From a virus, in the IMG/VR virus record IMGVR_UViG_3300006100_000108, positions 1 through 20,233 of that record: a DNA stretch of 20,233 nt. The stretch is one strand, 5' to 3'. This document shows positions 14,851-20,233 of this stretch, in pieces (within the stretch, counting starts at the first letter, position 1; each line of letters begins with the position of its first letter). A program made the position numbers and the translations under genes. The notes below the pieces were generated by a model that ran no database searches, was not told where the DNA came from, and saw nothing but the letters and a program-made list of their open reading frames with translations.

Positions 14851-15141
14851 GTGGAAAAACCTGAAGTACTATCTCAAGAAGAGCCGTTCTTGCGTGTAAG
14901 CGCAAGTTCCAATCCTCAAAGCGTTGCCTCCGCAATCGCCCACGCAATCTATGACAAAGGTGAAGTAAAACTTCGCGCTGTAGGTGCTGGAGCCGTTAAT
15001 CAGGCAGTCAAAGCAATGGCAATTGCCAGTGGTTACGTAGCCCCAAGGGGTATGCGTCTCTACAACGTCCCTGGATTTACAACTATTGAATCCAGAGATG
15101 GCGAAATCTCAGCCATTGTATTTAGCATTAACAAGTTCTAA
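14851..15141 (+). CDS. spoVS: SpoVS-family protein
   Basis: The 96-residue product aligns by eye with stage V sporulation protein S over its whole core. FLRVSASSNPQSVASAIAHA (13-32) and then VGAGAVNQAVKAMAIASGYV (44-63) are the conserved parts, followed by a P-R-G turn and a terminal strand. SpoVS has an Alba-like fold. It is needed for spore maturation in Bacillus and occurs widely in other bacteria, where its role is unclear. I chose GTG 14851 because AAAGGA (14836-14841) lies 9 bases upstream. An in-frame TTG at 14806 would add 15 unconserved residues. In a phage it may bind nucleic acid or modulate host physiology. Confidence 0.88.
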   Translation: MEKPEVLSQEEPFLRVSASSNPQSVASAIAHAIYDKGEVKLRAVGAGAVNQAVKAMAIASGYVAPRGMRLYNVPGFTTIESRDGEISAIVFSINKF

Positions 15142-15179
15142 ATCAGCCGTATCCTTGTACCAGAGTTAAGGAGTCAGTT

Positions 15180-15638
15180 ATGGCAAAATGGACATCACTA
15201 GGTCACGCAATGCGTCGTCGCATGGGTGCACCTTCATCACACCTAGAAGCGGCAGGAAAAAACATGAGCAAAGACCATTTAACACCAGAAGAAGTTATTG
15301 CTTCTGCTGAACACGCAAACAGCCCACGCCGTTATGTTGGCATGGACCAAACACAATTTAGCAATGTAAGTGGTACTCCAGTTGCTGGAACACAAATGCC
15401 ACGTAAGAACACTCAAGCAGCAGATTCAACAATTGCTGATAAAGCAAATCGTTCAAATGTTTCTGCAGGTGGTGCAGTTGCATCAGAGCGCATGGGTGCA
15501 CGTTACGCAACATCAGTAAAGTTTCCAGCAGGAACAGAACCAGCAGCAGGCCCAACAATGGCAAACGCTCGCGTTGTTCCATCTGTTGCAGGTAAGAACC
15601 GCCCAAACTTTGAAGACGGCGTTCACAGCAACTATTAA
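15180..15638 (+). CDS. Ala/Ser-rich, probably disordered protein, 152 aa
   Basis: A strong AAGGAG (15168-15173) precedes the ATG, after a 38-base gap that may mark a new translation unit. The N-terminus is basic (MAKWTSLGHAMRRRMG), then a short helical part (HLTPEEVIASAEHA). Most of residues 60-152 is low-complexity Ala, Ser, Thr, Gly and Asn with few hydrophobic clusters. No motif is recognised. It opens a run of about a dozen small genes. Low complexity and basic ends could suit a virion-associated or nucleoid-like protein, but this is not shown. Confidence 0.75.
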   Translation: MAKWTSLGHAMRRRMGAPSSHLEAAGKNMSKDHLTPEEVIASAEHANSPRRYVGMDQTQFSNVSGTPVAGTQMPRKNTQAADSTIADKANRSNVSAGGAVASERMGARYATSVKFPAGTEPAAGPTMANARVVPSVAGKNRPNFEDGVHSNY

Positions 15639-15639
15639 T

Positions 15640-15918
15640 ATGGGTTACGGAACTCTATCTCTTAATCAGTTCGGTGGTGAATCAGAAACCCCTGTTTCAT
15701 CACCAACTGTTGAGCACCCTGATTACGAAAAACCATTATCTTTAAGTAGTCAAACACGTGGCAGTAATGCTGCAGGCTCAGTATTTAAAAGTGAAGATAT
15801 TGCAAACCGTCCAGGACACATTGCTGGATATAACAAACAAAACCGTGGCACTGCTTACTCATGGGATTCAGAGTCCCCAATAGAAGCACCTAAGTCCGAT
15901 AAAGGCGCAAACGTTTAG
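15640..15918 (+). CDS. Hypothetical disordered small protein, 92 aa
   Basis: ATG 15640 starts one base after the previous TAA. Longer readings upstream would overlap the previous gene in a different frame and are unlikely. The product is Ser/Gly/Asn/Pro-rich and hydrophilic (SLSSQTRGSNAAGS, KPGS-type turns) with no cysteine and no motif. Its TAG (15916-15918) overlaps the stop of the reverse-strand gene that follows, so the two genes converge. Function is not recognised. Confidence 0.7.
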   Translation: MGYGTLSLNQFGGESETPVSSPTVEHPDYEKPLSLSSQTRGSNAAGSVFKSEDIANRPGHIAGYNKQNRGTAYSWDSESPIEAPKSDKGANV

Positions 15919-16076
15919 TCTACGTCAGCAAGGCCATGAAGTTGGCGATGCTCAGCCTCTTGGCTATCTACTAAAGTTCCATCAGTAGTTGGTTCCGTGA
16001 CAATTTGGTCGCAAATGTCACAACGAACCGCCCAAGTAATAGGTTCAAAATCAACCGCAACAATATCTACAGACAT
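15915..16076 (-). CDS. Reverse-strand zinc-finger-like small protein, 53 aa
   Basis: This is the only credible gene on the - strand. Its ATG (complement of 16074-16076) has an AAAGGAG six bases upstream, an excellent ribosome site. Its TAA (complement of 15915-15917) overlaps the + strand gene's stop by three bases. The 53-residue product has C19-x2-C22 and H43-x3-H47 (CDIC ... EHRQLH), a C2H2-like metal site with an acidic body. A longer in-frame start at 16133 exists but lacks the ribosome site. It occupies an otherwise empty 209-base gap on the + strand. Opposite orientation suggests independent expression, perhaps a regulator. Confidence 0.75.
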   Translation of the reverse strand: MSVDIVAVDFEPITWAVRCDICDQIVTEPTTDGTLVDSQEAEHRQLHGLADVD

Positions 16077-16133
16077 ATTAGGCTCCTTTATACAGACAGT
16101 TATTAGTCTACAAGGGAAAATATAAACATGCAA
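16077..16133 (-). promoter_or_regulatory. Divergent intergenic region with possible - strand promoter
   Basis: The 51-base gap (16077-16127) between the reverse gene and the next + gene must hold any promoter for the reverse gene. On the - strand, TTGCAT (complement of 16128-16133) and TAGACT (complement of 16105-16110) are spaced by 17 bases. They are a weak sigma-70-like match and would give a short leader with the AAAGGAG. A small AGAC ... GTCT inverted repeat (16094-16109) overlaps it. The + strand gene has AAGGG (16112-16116) but no clear promoter. Confidence 0.25.
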
Positions 16134-16673
16134 AAGAAGACTGAAAGCCTCTCATGGGTTAAGAAATCACGTCCAGAGTACACCAAGGAAGAAGTCCGTA
16201 CCCTTGCTAGTAACCCAAAGGGCGCCCAAGATTTCATTAATAGCACCCGCGAACATGGCGGAGCCACAATGTCGTTAGCAACTGGCAAACTTGCACAGCC
16301 AGGAGATAGCGCATATATTGTTGGTAAAGAACCTTCAAAGCGAACAGGTCAAGCAGTCCCAACAGCATTTGAAAGTGCAGGAAGTTCTCATCCTTCTTTA
16401 AGTGCAAAACAATTTGCATCTCACTTTAATCGTTTAAAATCTGAGTCTTCTGGTCGCAATGCAGCCATGGGAAGTTGGGTTGATGAAGAAGCACCTCATA
16501 AAGGTGTTCAACTAGATTTGTCTACAGCATATAAAACAAAAGCATCTGCTGAAAAGAAGATGGTAAACCGTAATGAAGATGCTATTTGGGATATGAAGAA
16601 TATGAAAAATATTCGCAATGAAGAAATTCGACATAAGTACACCTCTGAACCTCGTCCAGAGAAGGAAAACTAA
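16128..16673 (+). CDS. Hypothetical protein with small alpha/beta domain, 181 aa
   Basis: AAGGG precedes the ATG by 11 bases. The protein has a basic N-terminus, a GGATMSLATG turn (44-53), a Ser/Gly-rich linker, and a better-structured second half. That half has GSWVD (115-119), VQLDLS (127-132), an Ala/Lys helix and EDAIWDM (150-156). The order turn-strand-helix-strand resembles a small domain I associate from memory with actinophage proteins of unknown function, but I cannot name the family. No cysteines are present. The stop overlaps the next ATG (TAATG). No function is assigned. Confidence 0.78.
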   Translation: MQKKTESLSWVKKSRPEYTKEEVRTLASNPKGAQDFINSTREHGGATMSLATGKLAQPGDSAYIVGKEPSKRTGQAVPTAFESAGSSHPSLSAKQFASHFNRLKSESSGRNAAMGSWVDEEAPHKGVQLDLSTAYKTKASAEKKMVNRNEDAIWDMKNMKNIRNEEIRHKYTSEPRPEKEN

Positions 16674-17206
16674 TGGCTGGTGCAGTTAATAATTTTTCCG
16701 CATCACAAAACTGGCAATCACTAGGTGGTAACGGTTTTGCTGGTTATAACAACCAGGGCGGTGCTGGCACACCTGTAGCCCGCGACACAATGGACCAACT
16801 CCGTATTGGTGTAGGTCGTGTTCCATCTGCAGAATATCCTGACGGTTATCTAGGAACAATTCGTTCACGTCGTGATGACAGACTTTTAGATTCAATTAAA
16901 AACCGCGTAAATCAAAAAGCATATCAACGTGGAGTCCATAAAGGTGAACGCATTGAGCCATCAATGTATTTTTGGCCACAAGAGTTTAACGCTGACATGG
17001 GTATTGCTCGCCAGATGAAAGCACAACAAATGCGTGTAAACGGTGTTACAACTTACATGTCTGAACGCAATGCGCCCCAAGTTCAACTTACACCTGCTCC
17101 ACATCTAGTTAACGACGGTAAGTCAAACATGATGGCAAGTGAGCCAGGGCAGATTAATGAGCGTCGTCAAACAATGTTGGCTTACTTAAAGCCAGCCTGG
17201 AGATAA
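16673..17206 (+). CDS. Hypothetical protein, 177 aa
   Basis: AAGGA (16661-16665) precedes the TAATG junction with the previous gene. The N-terminal 35 residues are Gly/Asn/Ser-rich and probably flexible. The middle is basic and structured (LGTIRSRRDDRLLDSIKNRV ... YQRGVHKGERI), with an aromatic patch (MYFWPQEF). The C-terminus is a Pro- and Arg-containing tail ending in LKPAWR. The function is not recognised. The mixture of a flexible arm and an arginine-rich core would suit a virion or nucleic-acid-associated protein, but that is a guess from composition. Confidence 0.78.
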   Translation: MAGAVNNFSASQNWQSLGGNGFAGYNNQGGAGTPVARDTMDQLRIGVGRVPSAEYPDGYLGTIRSRRDDRLLDSIKNRVNQKAYQRGVHKGERIEPSMYFWPQEFNADMGIARQMKAQQMRVNGVTTYMSERNAPQVQLTPAPHLVNDGKSNMMASEPGQINERRQTMLAYLKPAWR

Positions 17207-17207
17207 T

Positions 17208-17570
17208 ATGGCGCAAAAGTTTGATGGTAATTATGACTACACAAAATCATGGCGTGCTCCAGTACAGCCAGACCAAGTAGCAAAACGGTATTCATATAAC
17301 GGCCCTTGGTCATCAAATATGGAGCGCTTAACTTCTCAAGCGCTAATGATTATGAATGTTCCTGGAAAAGATATTCAAGATATGGTGCGCCCACCAATGC
17401 CGCAGATTCGTTTGTTTCCAGAGCGTTTTGGATATGGTGAACGCACTCAACCAGGTATTGAAGATATTGTTAGCGTAGACCGTAACTACATTGAACCACG
17501 AGTATCTTGGTACTCAGGAAGTCCTGCAGGATTTAGCGGTTCTGATAGAAACAATTTAGGGAGCAACTAA
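17208..17570 (+). CDS. Hypothetical Tyr/Pro-rich protein, 120 aa
   Basis: The gene starts two bases after the previous stop, with GGAG just before it (17199-17202). The sequence has many Tyr, Trp, Pro and Arg residues (NYDYTKSWRAP, YSYNGPWSSN, PPMPQIRLFPERFGYGERTQ). There are few long hydrophobic runs, and a Ser/Gly/Asn-rich tail ends it. It contains one likely helix (MERLTSQALMIMNV). No motif is recognised. It belongs to the same packed small-gene run, and its stop overlaps the next ATG (TAATG). Confidence 0.76.
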   Translation: MAQKFDGNYDYTKSWRAPVQPDQVAKRYSYNGPWSSNMERLTSQALMIMNVPGKDIQDMVRPPMPQIRLFPERFGYGERTQPGIEDIVSVDRNYIEPRVSWYSGSPAGFSGSDRNNLGSN

Positions 17571-17776
17571 TGTCAGGTAATTATGGTGATGGCGCAGAGC
17601 CACTAGAATGGCAAGCCAAGCAAATTGCTGAAAACGCAATGAAGTATAAAGGTTCTCATCCTTGCCCAACATGCGGCGTTATTATGAACCCAGTAGAAGC
17701 CCTGTATAACAGTGGACATTGCCTATCTTGTATTTCACAAATGAAAGTAGCAAGAGCCAAAGGTAAGATGGCATGA
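17570..17776 (+). CDS. Small zinc-ribbon protein, 68 aa
   Basis: GGGAG (17560-17564) precedes the TAATG start. Two CxxC pairs, CPTC (C32, C35) and CLSC (C51, C54), are separated by 15 residues, forming a compact zinc ribbon. A helical N-terminus and a basic C-terminal tail (QMKVARAKGKMA) flank it. The gene ends in an ATGA overlap with its neighbour. It is probably a nucleic-acid- or protein-binding adaptor. The specific role is unknown. Confidence 0.8.
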   Translation: MSGNYGDGAEPLEWQAKQIAENAMKYKGSHPCPTCGVIMNPVEALYNSGHCLSCISQMKVARAKGKMA

Positions 17777-17979
17777 GTGGTTTTGAACAAATAGGGCACG
17801 ATTACATTCAAAGACAATTTAATGAACGTCGTAAAGGCCACGATAAACACAGTGGAGTACATTATCCAAAAGGTGGTAATTGGCGTCCAGATGCTGGTGG
17901 AAGTTCTGTTGTTAAAGGAAAGCCACGTAACCCAAAGCCTTATTTGCCTATGGGAATGAAGTTGGAGCGCCCAAGATAA
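17773..17979 (+). CDS. Hypothetical basic small protein, 68 aa
   Basis: The ATGA overlap with the zinc-ribbon gene sets the start, with AAGG nearby (17759-17762). The product is strongly basic, with His/Lys/Arg/Gly throughout (NERRKGHDKHSGVHYPKGG; KGKPRNPKPYLPMGMKLERPR). It has no cysteine and no clear fold, and is probably flexible and nucleic-acid-binding by charge. It ends in a TAATG overlap. The family is not recognised. Confidence 0.72.
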   Translation: MSGFEQIGHDYIQRQFNERRKGHDKHSGVHYPKGGNWRPDAGGSSVVKGKPRNPKPYLPMGMKLERPR

Positions 17980-18548
17980 TGGCAACAAAACGTCCAAGAA
18001 AAGCAACTCGTACTGGTAAGAAGTTAGATAAAGCAACTGGCAAAATTGCTGTTCCCCTTGTTAAACATGGTGAGGGTGGAAAGATAGTTGCAACTACACC
18101 AGAAGAACGCTCTGCAGCGGTTCGTACAGAGTTGCCTCCAGCCAAATTAGAATCAATTGGTGCAATAACTCCAAAACCTAGAAATGCAGAAAGAGGAATG
18201 GGTGTTGCCCCAGTTAAAAAAGGATTTGCTGCTGGATATCCAAAAGTTAAAGCAGCGGTAGATGCAGCGATGCATCATCTGACTGGGTTGATGAGTGCTG
18301 CTCCTGGTTCTGAAGAACACACCACACACAGAGGGGCGTTTGAAGGAATTCACGAAAATATTCGCGCCATGTCTCCAGAGTTACATGCCACGTTGGGACA
18401 GGCATACCACCAAGTTTTGCATCCAACCCCTCAGTTACAGCAACATTTAGCAGGAATTCACAAGGCGATACAGGCTAGACTTGCTATTGGTAAAGCGGCC
18501 CATGAAGACCGTCTTGCTAGAGCACAACAAGGACAAGGTGGACAATAA
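17979..18548 (+). CDS. His-rich helical protein with basic N-terminal arm, 189 aa
   Basis: The first 25 residues are a Lys/Arg/Thr arm (MATKRPRKATRTGKKLDK), typical of a nucleic-acid contact. From about residue 85 the protein is helical and strikingly rich in histidine (MHHLTG, EEHTTHRGAFEGIHENIR, ELHATLGQAYHQVLH, QQHLAGIHKAI). It closes with an Arg/Gln/Gly tail. The histidines recur at helical spacing and could bind metal or give pH-dependent packing. No family is recognised. It is flanked by TAATG overlaps on both sides. Confidence 0.76.
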   Translation: MATKRPRKATRTGKKLDKATGKIAVPLVKHGEGGKIVATTPEERSAAVRTELPPAKLESIGAITPKPRNAERGMGVAPVKKGFAAGYPKVKAAVDAAMHHLTGLMSAAPGSEEHTTHRGAFEGIHENIRAMSPELHATLGQAYHQVLHPTPQLQQHLAGIHKAIQARLAIGKAAHEDRLARAQQGQGGQ

Positions 18549-18754
18549 TGGCAGTTAACTCATCCCGTTCAATGAACGCATCGTTAGCCGAGGGCGCAAC
18601 AGACGGCAAGTATCGTAAGGTACGCCCAAATACAGAAGTTATTCCTGGTCAAGGAAATGAAGAGACCATGGCTAATCGTCAATCACTTAACCCATTTTGG
18701 GGTTATGGTTTTATTACTTCTGAATATCCAAACAAGGTTAACCCAGGTAAGTAA
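18548..18754 (+). CDS. Hypothetical small protein, 68 aa
   Basis: The ATG shares a base with the previous stop. The product is hydrophilic, Ser/Asn/Gly-rich, with a basic middle (DGKYRKVRPNTEV) and an aromatic C-terminal segment (NPFWGYGFITSEYPNKVN). It has no motif or cysteine. It is separated by two bases from a 54-residue gene. The function is not recognised. The gene is supported by its fit in the packed run and by normal codon use. Confidence 0.7.
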   Translation: MAVNSSRSMNASLAEGATDGKYRKVRPNTEVIPGQGNEETMANRQSLNPFWGYGFITSEYPNKVNPGK

Positions 18755-18756
18755 TT

Positions 18757-18921
18757 GTGGCAAATAACGATGACAAATATGTAGTTGCTAATCCAAATAC
18801 ATATGCTTCAGGAAATAAAATGATGGCAACATGTGGTCACGAAGACCCGCTAGGTCATCTTACTGGAACAGTATGTGGTAAATGTGCTCGTAAAAACCAT
18901 AAGAAAGTAATGGGTAAGTAA
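18757..18921 (+). CDS. Cys/His mini-protein (putative zinc-binding), 54 aa
   Basis: A GTG at 18757 opens a 54-codon frame ending at TAA 18919-18921, two bases before the next ATG. It fills what would otherwise be a 169-base gap. The product carries C26-x-H28 (CGHED) and C40-x2-C43 (CGKC), a likely zinc site. It ends in a basic tail (ARKNHKKVMGK). The ribosome site is weak. Coding is supported by the conserved-looking Cys/His pattern and exact packing, not by length. Confidence 0.7.
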   Translation: MANNDDKYVVANPNTYASGNKMMATCGHEDPLGHLTGTVCGKCARKNHKKVMGK

Positions 18922-18923
18922 TC

Positions 18924-19307
18924 ATGGCTAAAAGAGTCTCTAATCGTAATGCTGGTCCACTTATTGCAGCACGTGAACCGTTTAAAGGTAATAACTTTGA
19001 AGGACACGAGGGAGGACCTCGTTCTCATGGGTGGTTACATGGAACACAGTTTGCAGAACAACTTAAGGGATTAAAAAATCCTGACTACACAGTTAATGAC
19101 CCACGTTCAGATACGCCGTTAGCAGTTCACCATGAAGGTGGATGGCACTACCCAGATGTTTACCACAGCGCAACTACAGCGCAGAAGCAGGCAGTAACTC
19201 GCCGTGCAATTGGCGTAAAGAGTGAGCGTGAAAAGACAATGGAACGCCGTGCAGCAAAGCGCAAGGCAAAGGCTGATACTACTGAATCGAATTTGTGGAA
19301 CTCATAA
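18924..19307 (+). CDS. His-rich hypothetical protein with basic tail, 127 aa
   Basis: The product starts with a basic arm. It then has a Gly/His-rich region (FEGHEGGPRSHGWLHGTQF; LAVHHEGGWHYPDVYHS) and a C-terminal Arg/Lys-rich helix (SEREKTMERRAAKRKAKAD). There is no cysteine and no recognised motif. The His clusters recall the gene at 17979, although I see no sequence homology between them. It is the last gene of the compact small-gene run, and a probable promoter for the next unit overlaps its 3' end. Confidence 0.75.
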   Translation: MAKRVSNRNAGPLIAAREPFKGNNFEGHEGGPRSHGWLHGTQFAEQLKGLKNPDYTVNDPRSDTPLAVHHEGGWHYPDVYHSATTAQKQAVTRRAIGVKSEREKTMERRAAKRKAKADTTESNLWNS

Positions 19308-19321
19308 TCTGTTAAGATAAT
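19293..19321 (+). promoter_or_regulatory. Candidate sigma-70-like promoter before the 19343 gene
   Basis: TTGTGG (19293-19298) and GATAAT (19316-19321) are separated by exactly 17 bases. The -10 matches five of six consensus bases, while the -35 matches three. Transcription would begin near 19328, leaving about 15 bases that include AAGGAG (19334-19339) before ATG 19343. It lies at one of the few intergenic gaps, and the -35 is inside the 3' end of the upstream gene. Confidence 0.45.
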
Positions 19322-19342
19322 CGGACTACTACAAGGAGCACA

Positions 19343-19894
19343 ATGAGTAACGTACCTATTTTAGGCGAAAAAAAGCCAGCAGCCAATGAACCTATGTTTA
19401 GATTGTTGTTCTGTTTTGTCTGCCAAACATTAGAAGAATTACCACCATACGATGGTGACCCAGAGTTAGACCATCTACTTACTATTGCATGTGAACCACA
19501 TGTCTTCCCTTCAGGTGAGCCACACAAGGGTAAGTTATTTGTTTTGCCATTAAAAGCATGGGCAAAAACTGAATCTAAAAAAGAAATTATTCGCCAGATT
19601 AAAGGCGGAGGCTCTAAGGGCCTTGCAGAAATTGATGATAGTTTCTATGACTCTCGTTCCACCTTTATGGAAGGTGCCATGGAGTGTTATGGGCGCCATA
19701 ATAAACCTAAAGATGGATGTGCTGATTGGCATAGCAAAGAAAAAATGCTTGTTCCTAAAACTGTTAAAGAGCGTAAAGCCGAAGGATTGGGACGTTATCA
19801 AGATGAGGCAGGTCCAAAGACCTACCTATGTGATTTTTGCCCTGTAGCAATTGGCGTAGCACAACGTAAACAAAAGTTACTAGGTTTAGCATGA
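19343..19894 (+). CDS. Multi-Cys/His protein of unknown function, 183 aa
   Basis: This gene has the best-defined expression signals of the region: a candidate promoter and AAGGAG. The protein has several potential metal sites: C24-x2-C27 with C50 and H53, then C115-x3-H119-x6-C126-x3-H130 (CYGRHNKPKDGC), and C163-x2-C166 near the end. Regions between are helical and charged. The layout of paired cysteines with an H-N-x-P-K-x-G-C-x-D-W segment resembles, from memory, a conserved actinophage protein of unknown function. It ends in an ATGA overlap with the next gene. No function is assigned. Confidence 0.82.
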   Translation: MSNVPILGEKKPAANEPMFRLLFCFVCQTLEELPPYDGDPELDHLLTIACEPHVFPSGEPHKGKLFVLPLKAWAKTESKKEIIRQIKGGGSKGLAEIDDSFYDSRSTFMEGAMECYGRHNKPKDGCADWHSKEKMLVPKTVKERKAEGLGRYQDEAGPKTYLCDFCPVAIGVAQRKQKLLGLA

Positions 19895-20181
19895 GTGACT
19901 CTAAAGACGTTTTATTTGCCTACAGTATTGGTGTCCATAAAGACGGTACCATTACTACGCATTTTATTCCAGCAGCGGAAGATATTGAGCGAACTGCAAA
20001 CCGCTATGACGTTTATGTAACCAGCAAAGAACTAATTGCTGACATTGAGAATCAATTGTTGGCTGACCGAGTAGCCCGTGCTGTAGCGGCTCAATTAGCC
20101 CCTAAAGATGAAGGCAAAGAACTTAGAGAAGGTTTAATAAATGCACTACGAGATAGAGGCATAGACCCCCTACAATCGTAA
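19891..20181 (+). CDS. Hypothetical protein, 96 aa
   Basis: The start is in an ATGA overlap with the multi-cysteine gene. An N-terminal strand region (VLFAYSIGVHKDGTITTHFIP) is followed by a long amphipathic helix (IADIENQLLADRVARAVAAQL) and a short charged C-terminal helix. It has no cysteine and no catalytic motif. It is not recognised. The compact size and a likely helix for oligomerisation are all that can be seen. Confidence 0.76.
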   Translation: MSDSKDVLFAYSIGVHKDGTITTHFIPAAEDIERTANRYDVYVTSKELIADIENQLLADRVARAVAAQLAPKDEGKELREGLINALRDRGIDPLQS

Positions 20182-20200
20182 ATCCCTCTAAACTAATACT

Positions 20201-20233
20201 ATGTTTAGGTCATTAGGAAGCACGGCTCAGCCG
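20201..20233 (+). CDS. Possible start of next gene, truncated by window edge
   Basis: ATG 20201 opens the only frame that stays open to the window end (MFRSLGSTAQP, 11 codons). It lies 19 bases after the previous stop, and no ribosome site is obvious. TACTAT just before it could be part of a -10. This is only a tentative call, because 11 codons carry almost no coding evidence. Confidence 0.3.
   Translation, partial: MFRSLGSTAQP

Noticed and set aside
20188-20208. CTAAAC ... GTTTAG inverted repeat after the last complete gene
   Set aside because: Only six AT-rich pairs with a 9-base loop and no T-run; too weak to call a terminator, and it overlaps a possible start codon.

Overview
The window looks like the replication and recombination region of a tailed actinobacteriophage genome. 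Almost every gene lies on the + strand. Genes are packed with ATGA, TAATG or TAGTG stop/start overlaps. The only recognisable functions are viral DNA metabolism plus many very small proteins. The host is probably an actinobacterium, because a WhiB-family regulator sits at 11882-12196. Base composition is moderately AT-rich (about 40-43% GC by eye). That would suit the low-GC freshwater or marine Actinobacteria better than Streptomyces or Mycobacterium, but this is inference. I see no integrase, capsid, portal, terminase or tail gene, and no tRNA, CRISPR array or insertion sequence.

Layout. 1-910: three small unknown genes, the first cut by the window edge. 903-6352: primosome block with a DnaC/IstB-like helicase loader, a SWIM zinc protein, an unknown gene, a DnaB-like helicase, a DnaG-type primase, a zinc-ribbon protein and a SNF2-type ATPase. 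6363-8084: a coiled-coil protein, a 41-residue cysteine-rich protein, a MerR-type DNA-binding protein and a gp32-like ssDNA-binding protein. A strong 15-bp hairpin (8094-8133) separates this from the family A DNA polymerase (8154-10151). 10148-14796: a zinc-ribbon protein, RecA, a PD-(D/E)XK nuclease, WhiB, a Cas4-like nuclease, a coiled-coil protein, a 51-residue zinc protein, a deoxynucleoside monophosphate kinase and a RuvC-like resolvase. 14851-15141: a SpoVS homologue. 15180-19307: a run of short, mostly unrecognised, partly disordered or His/Cys-rich genes, interrupted by one reverse-strand gene (15915-16076). 19343-20181: a multi-cysteine protein and a small unknown gene, behind a probable promoter.

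How the genes fit together. The loader, helicase, primase, SSB and polymerase make a nearly complete replisome. RecA, a Cas4-like nuclease, two candidate junction nucleases and a SNF2 ATPase provide recombination and branch processing. The kinase supplies nucleotides. WhiB and the MerR-like protein are the likely transcription regulators. SpoVS is an unusual extra.

Three small genes (6806-6931, 13525-13680, 18757-18921) are easily missed because they are under 60 codons, but each fits exactly into a gap. The most striking genome-scale signal is that three palindromic tetramers (GATC, AGCT, CCGG) appear to be absent from all 20 kb. This suggests strong selection by host restriction systems.
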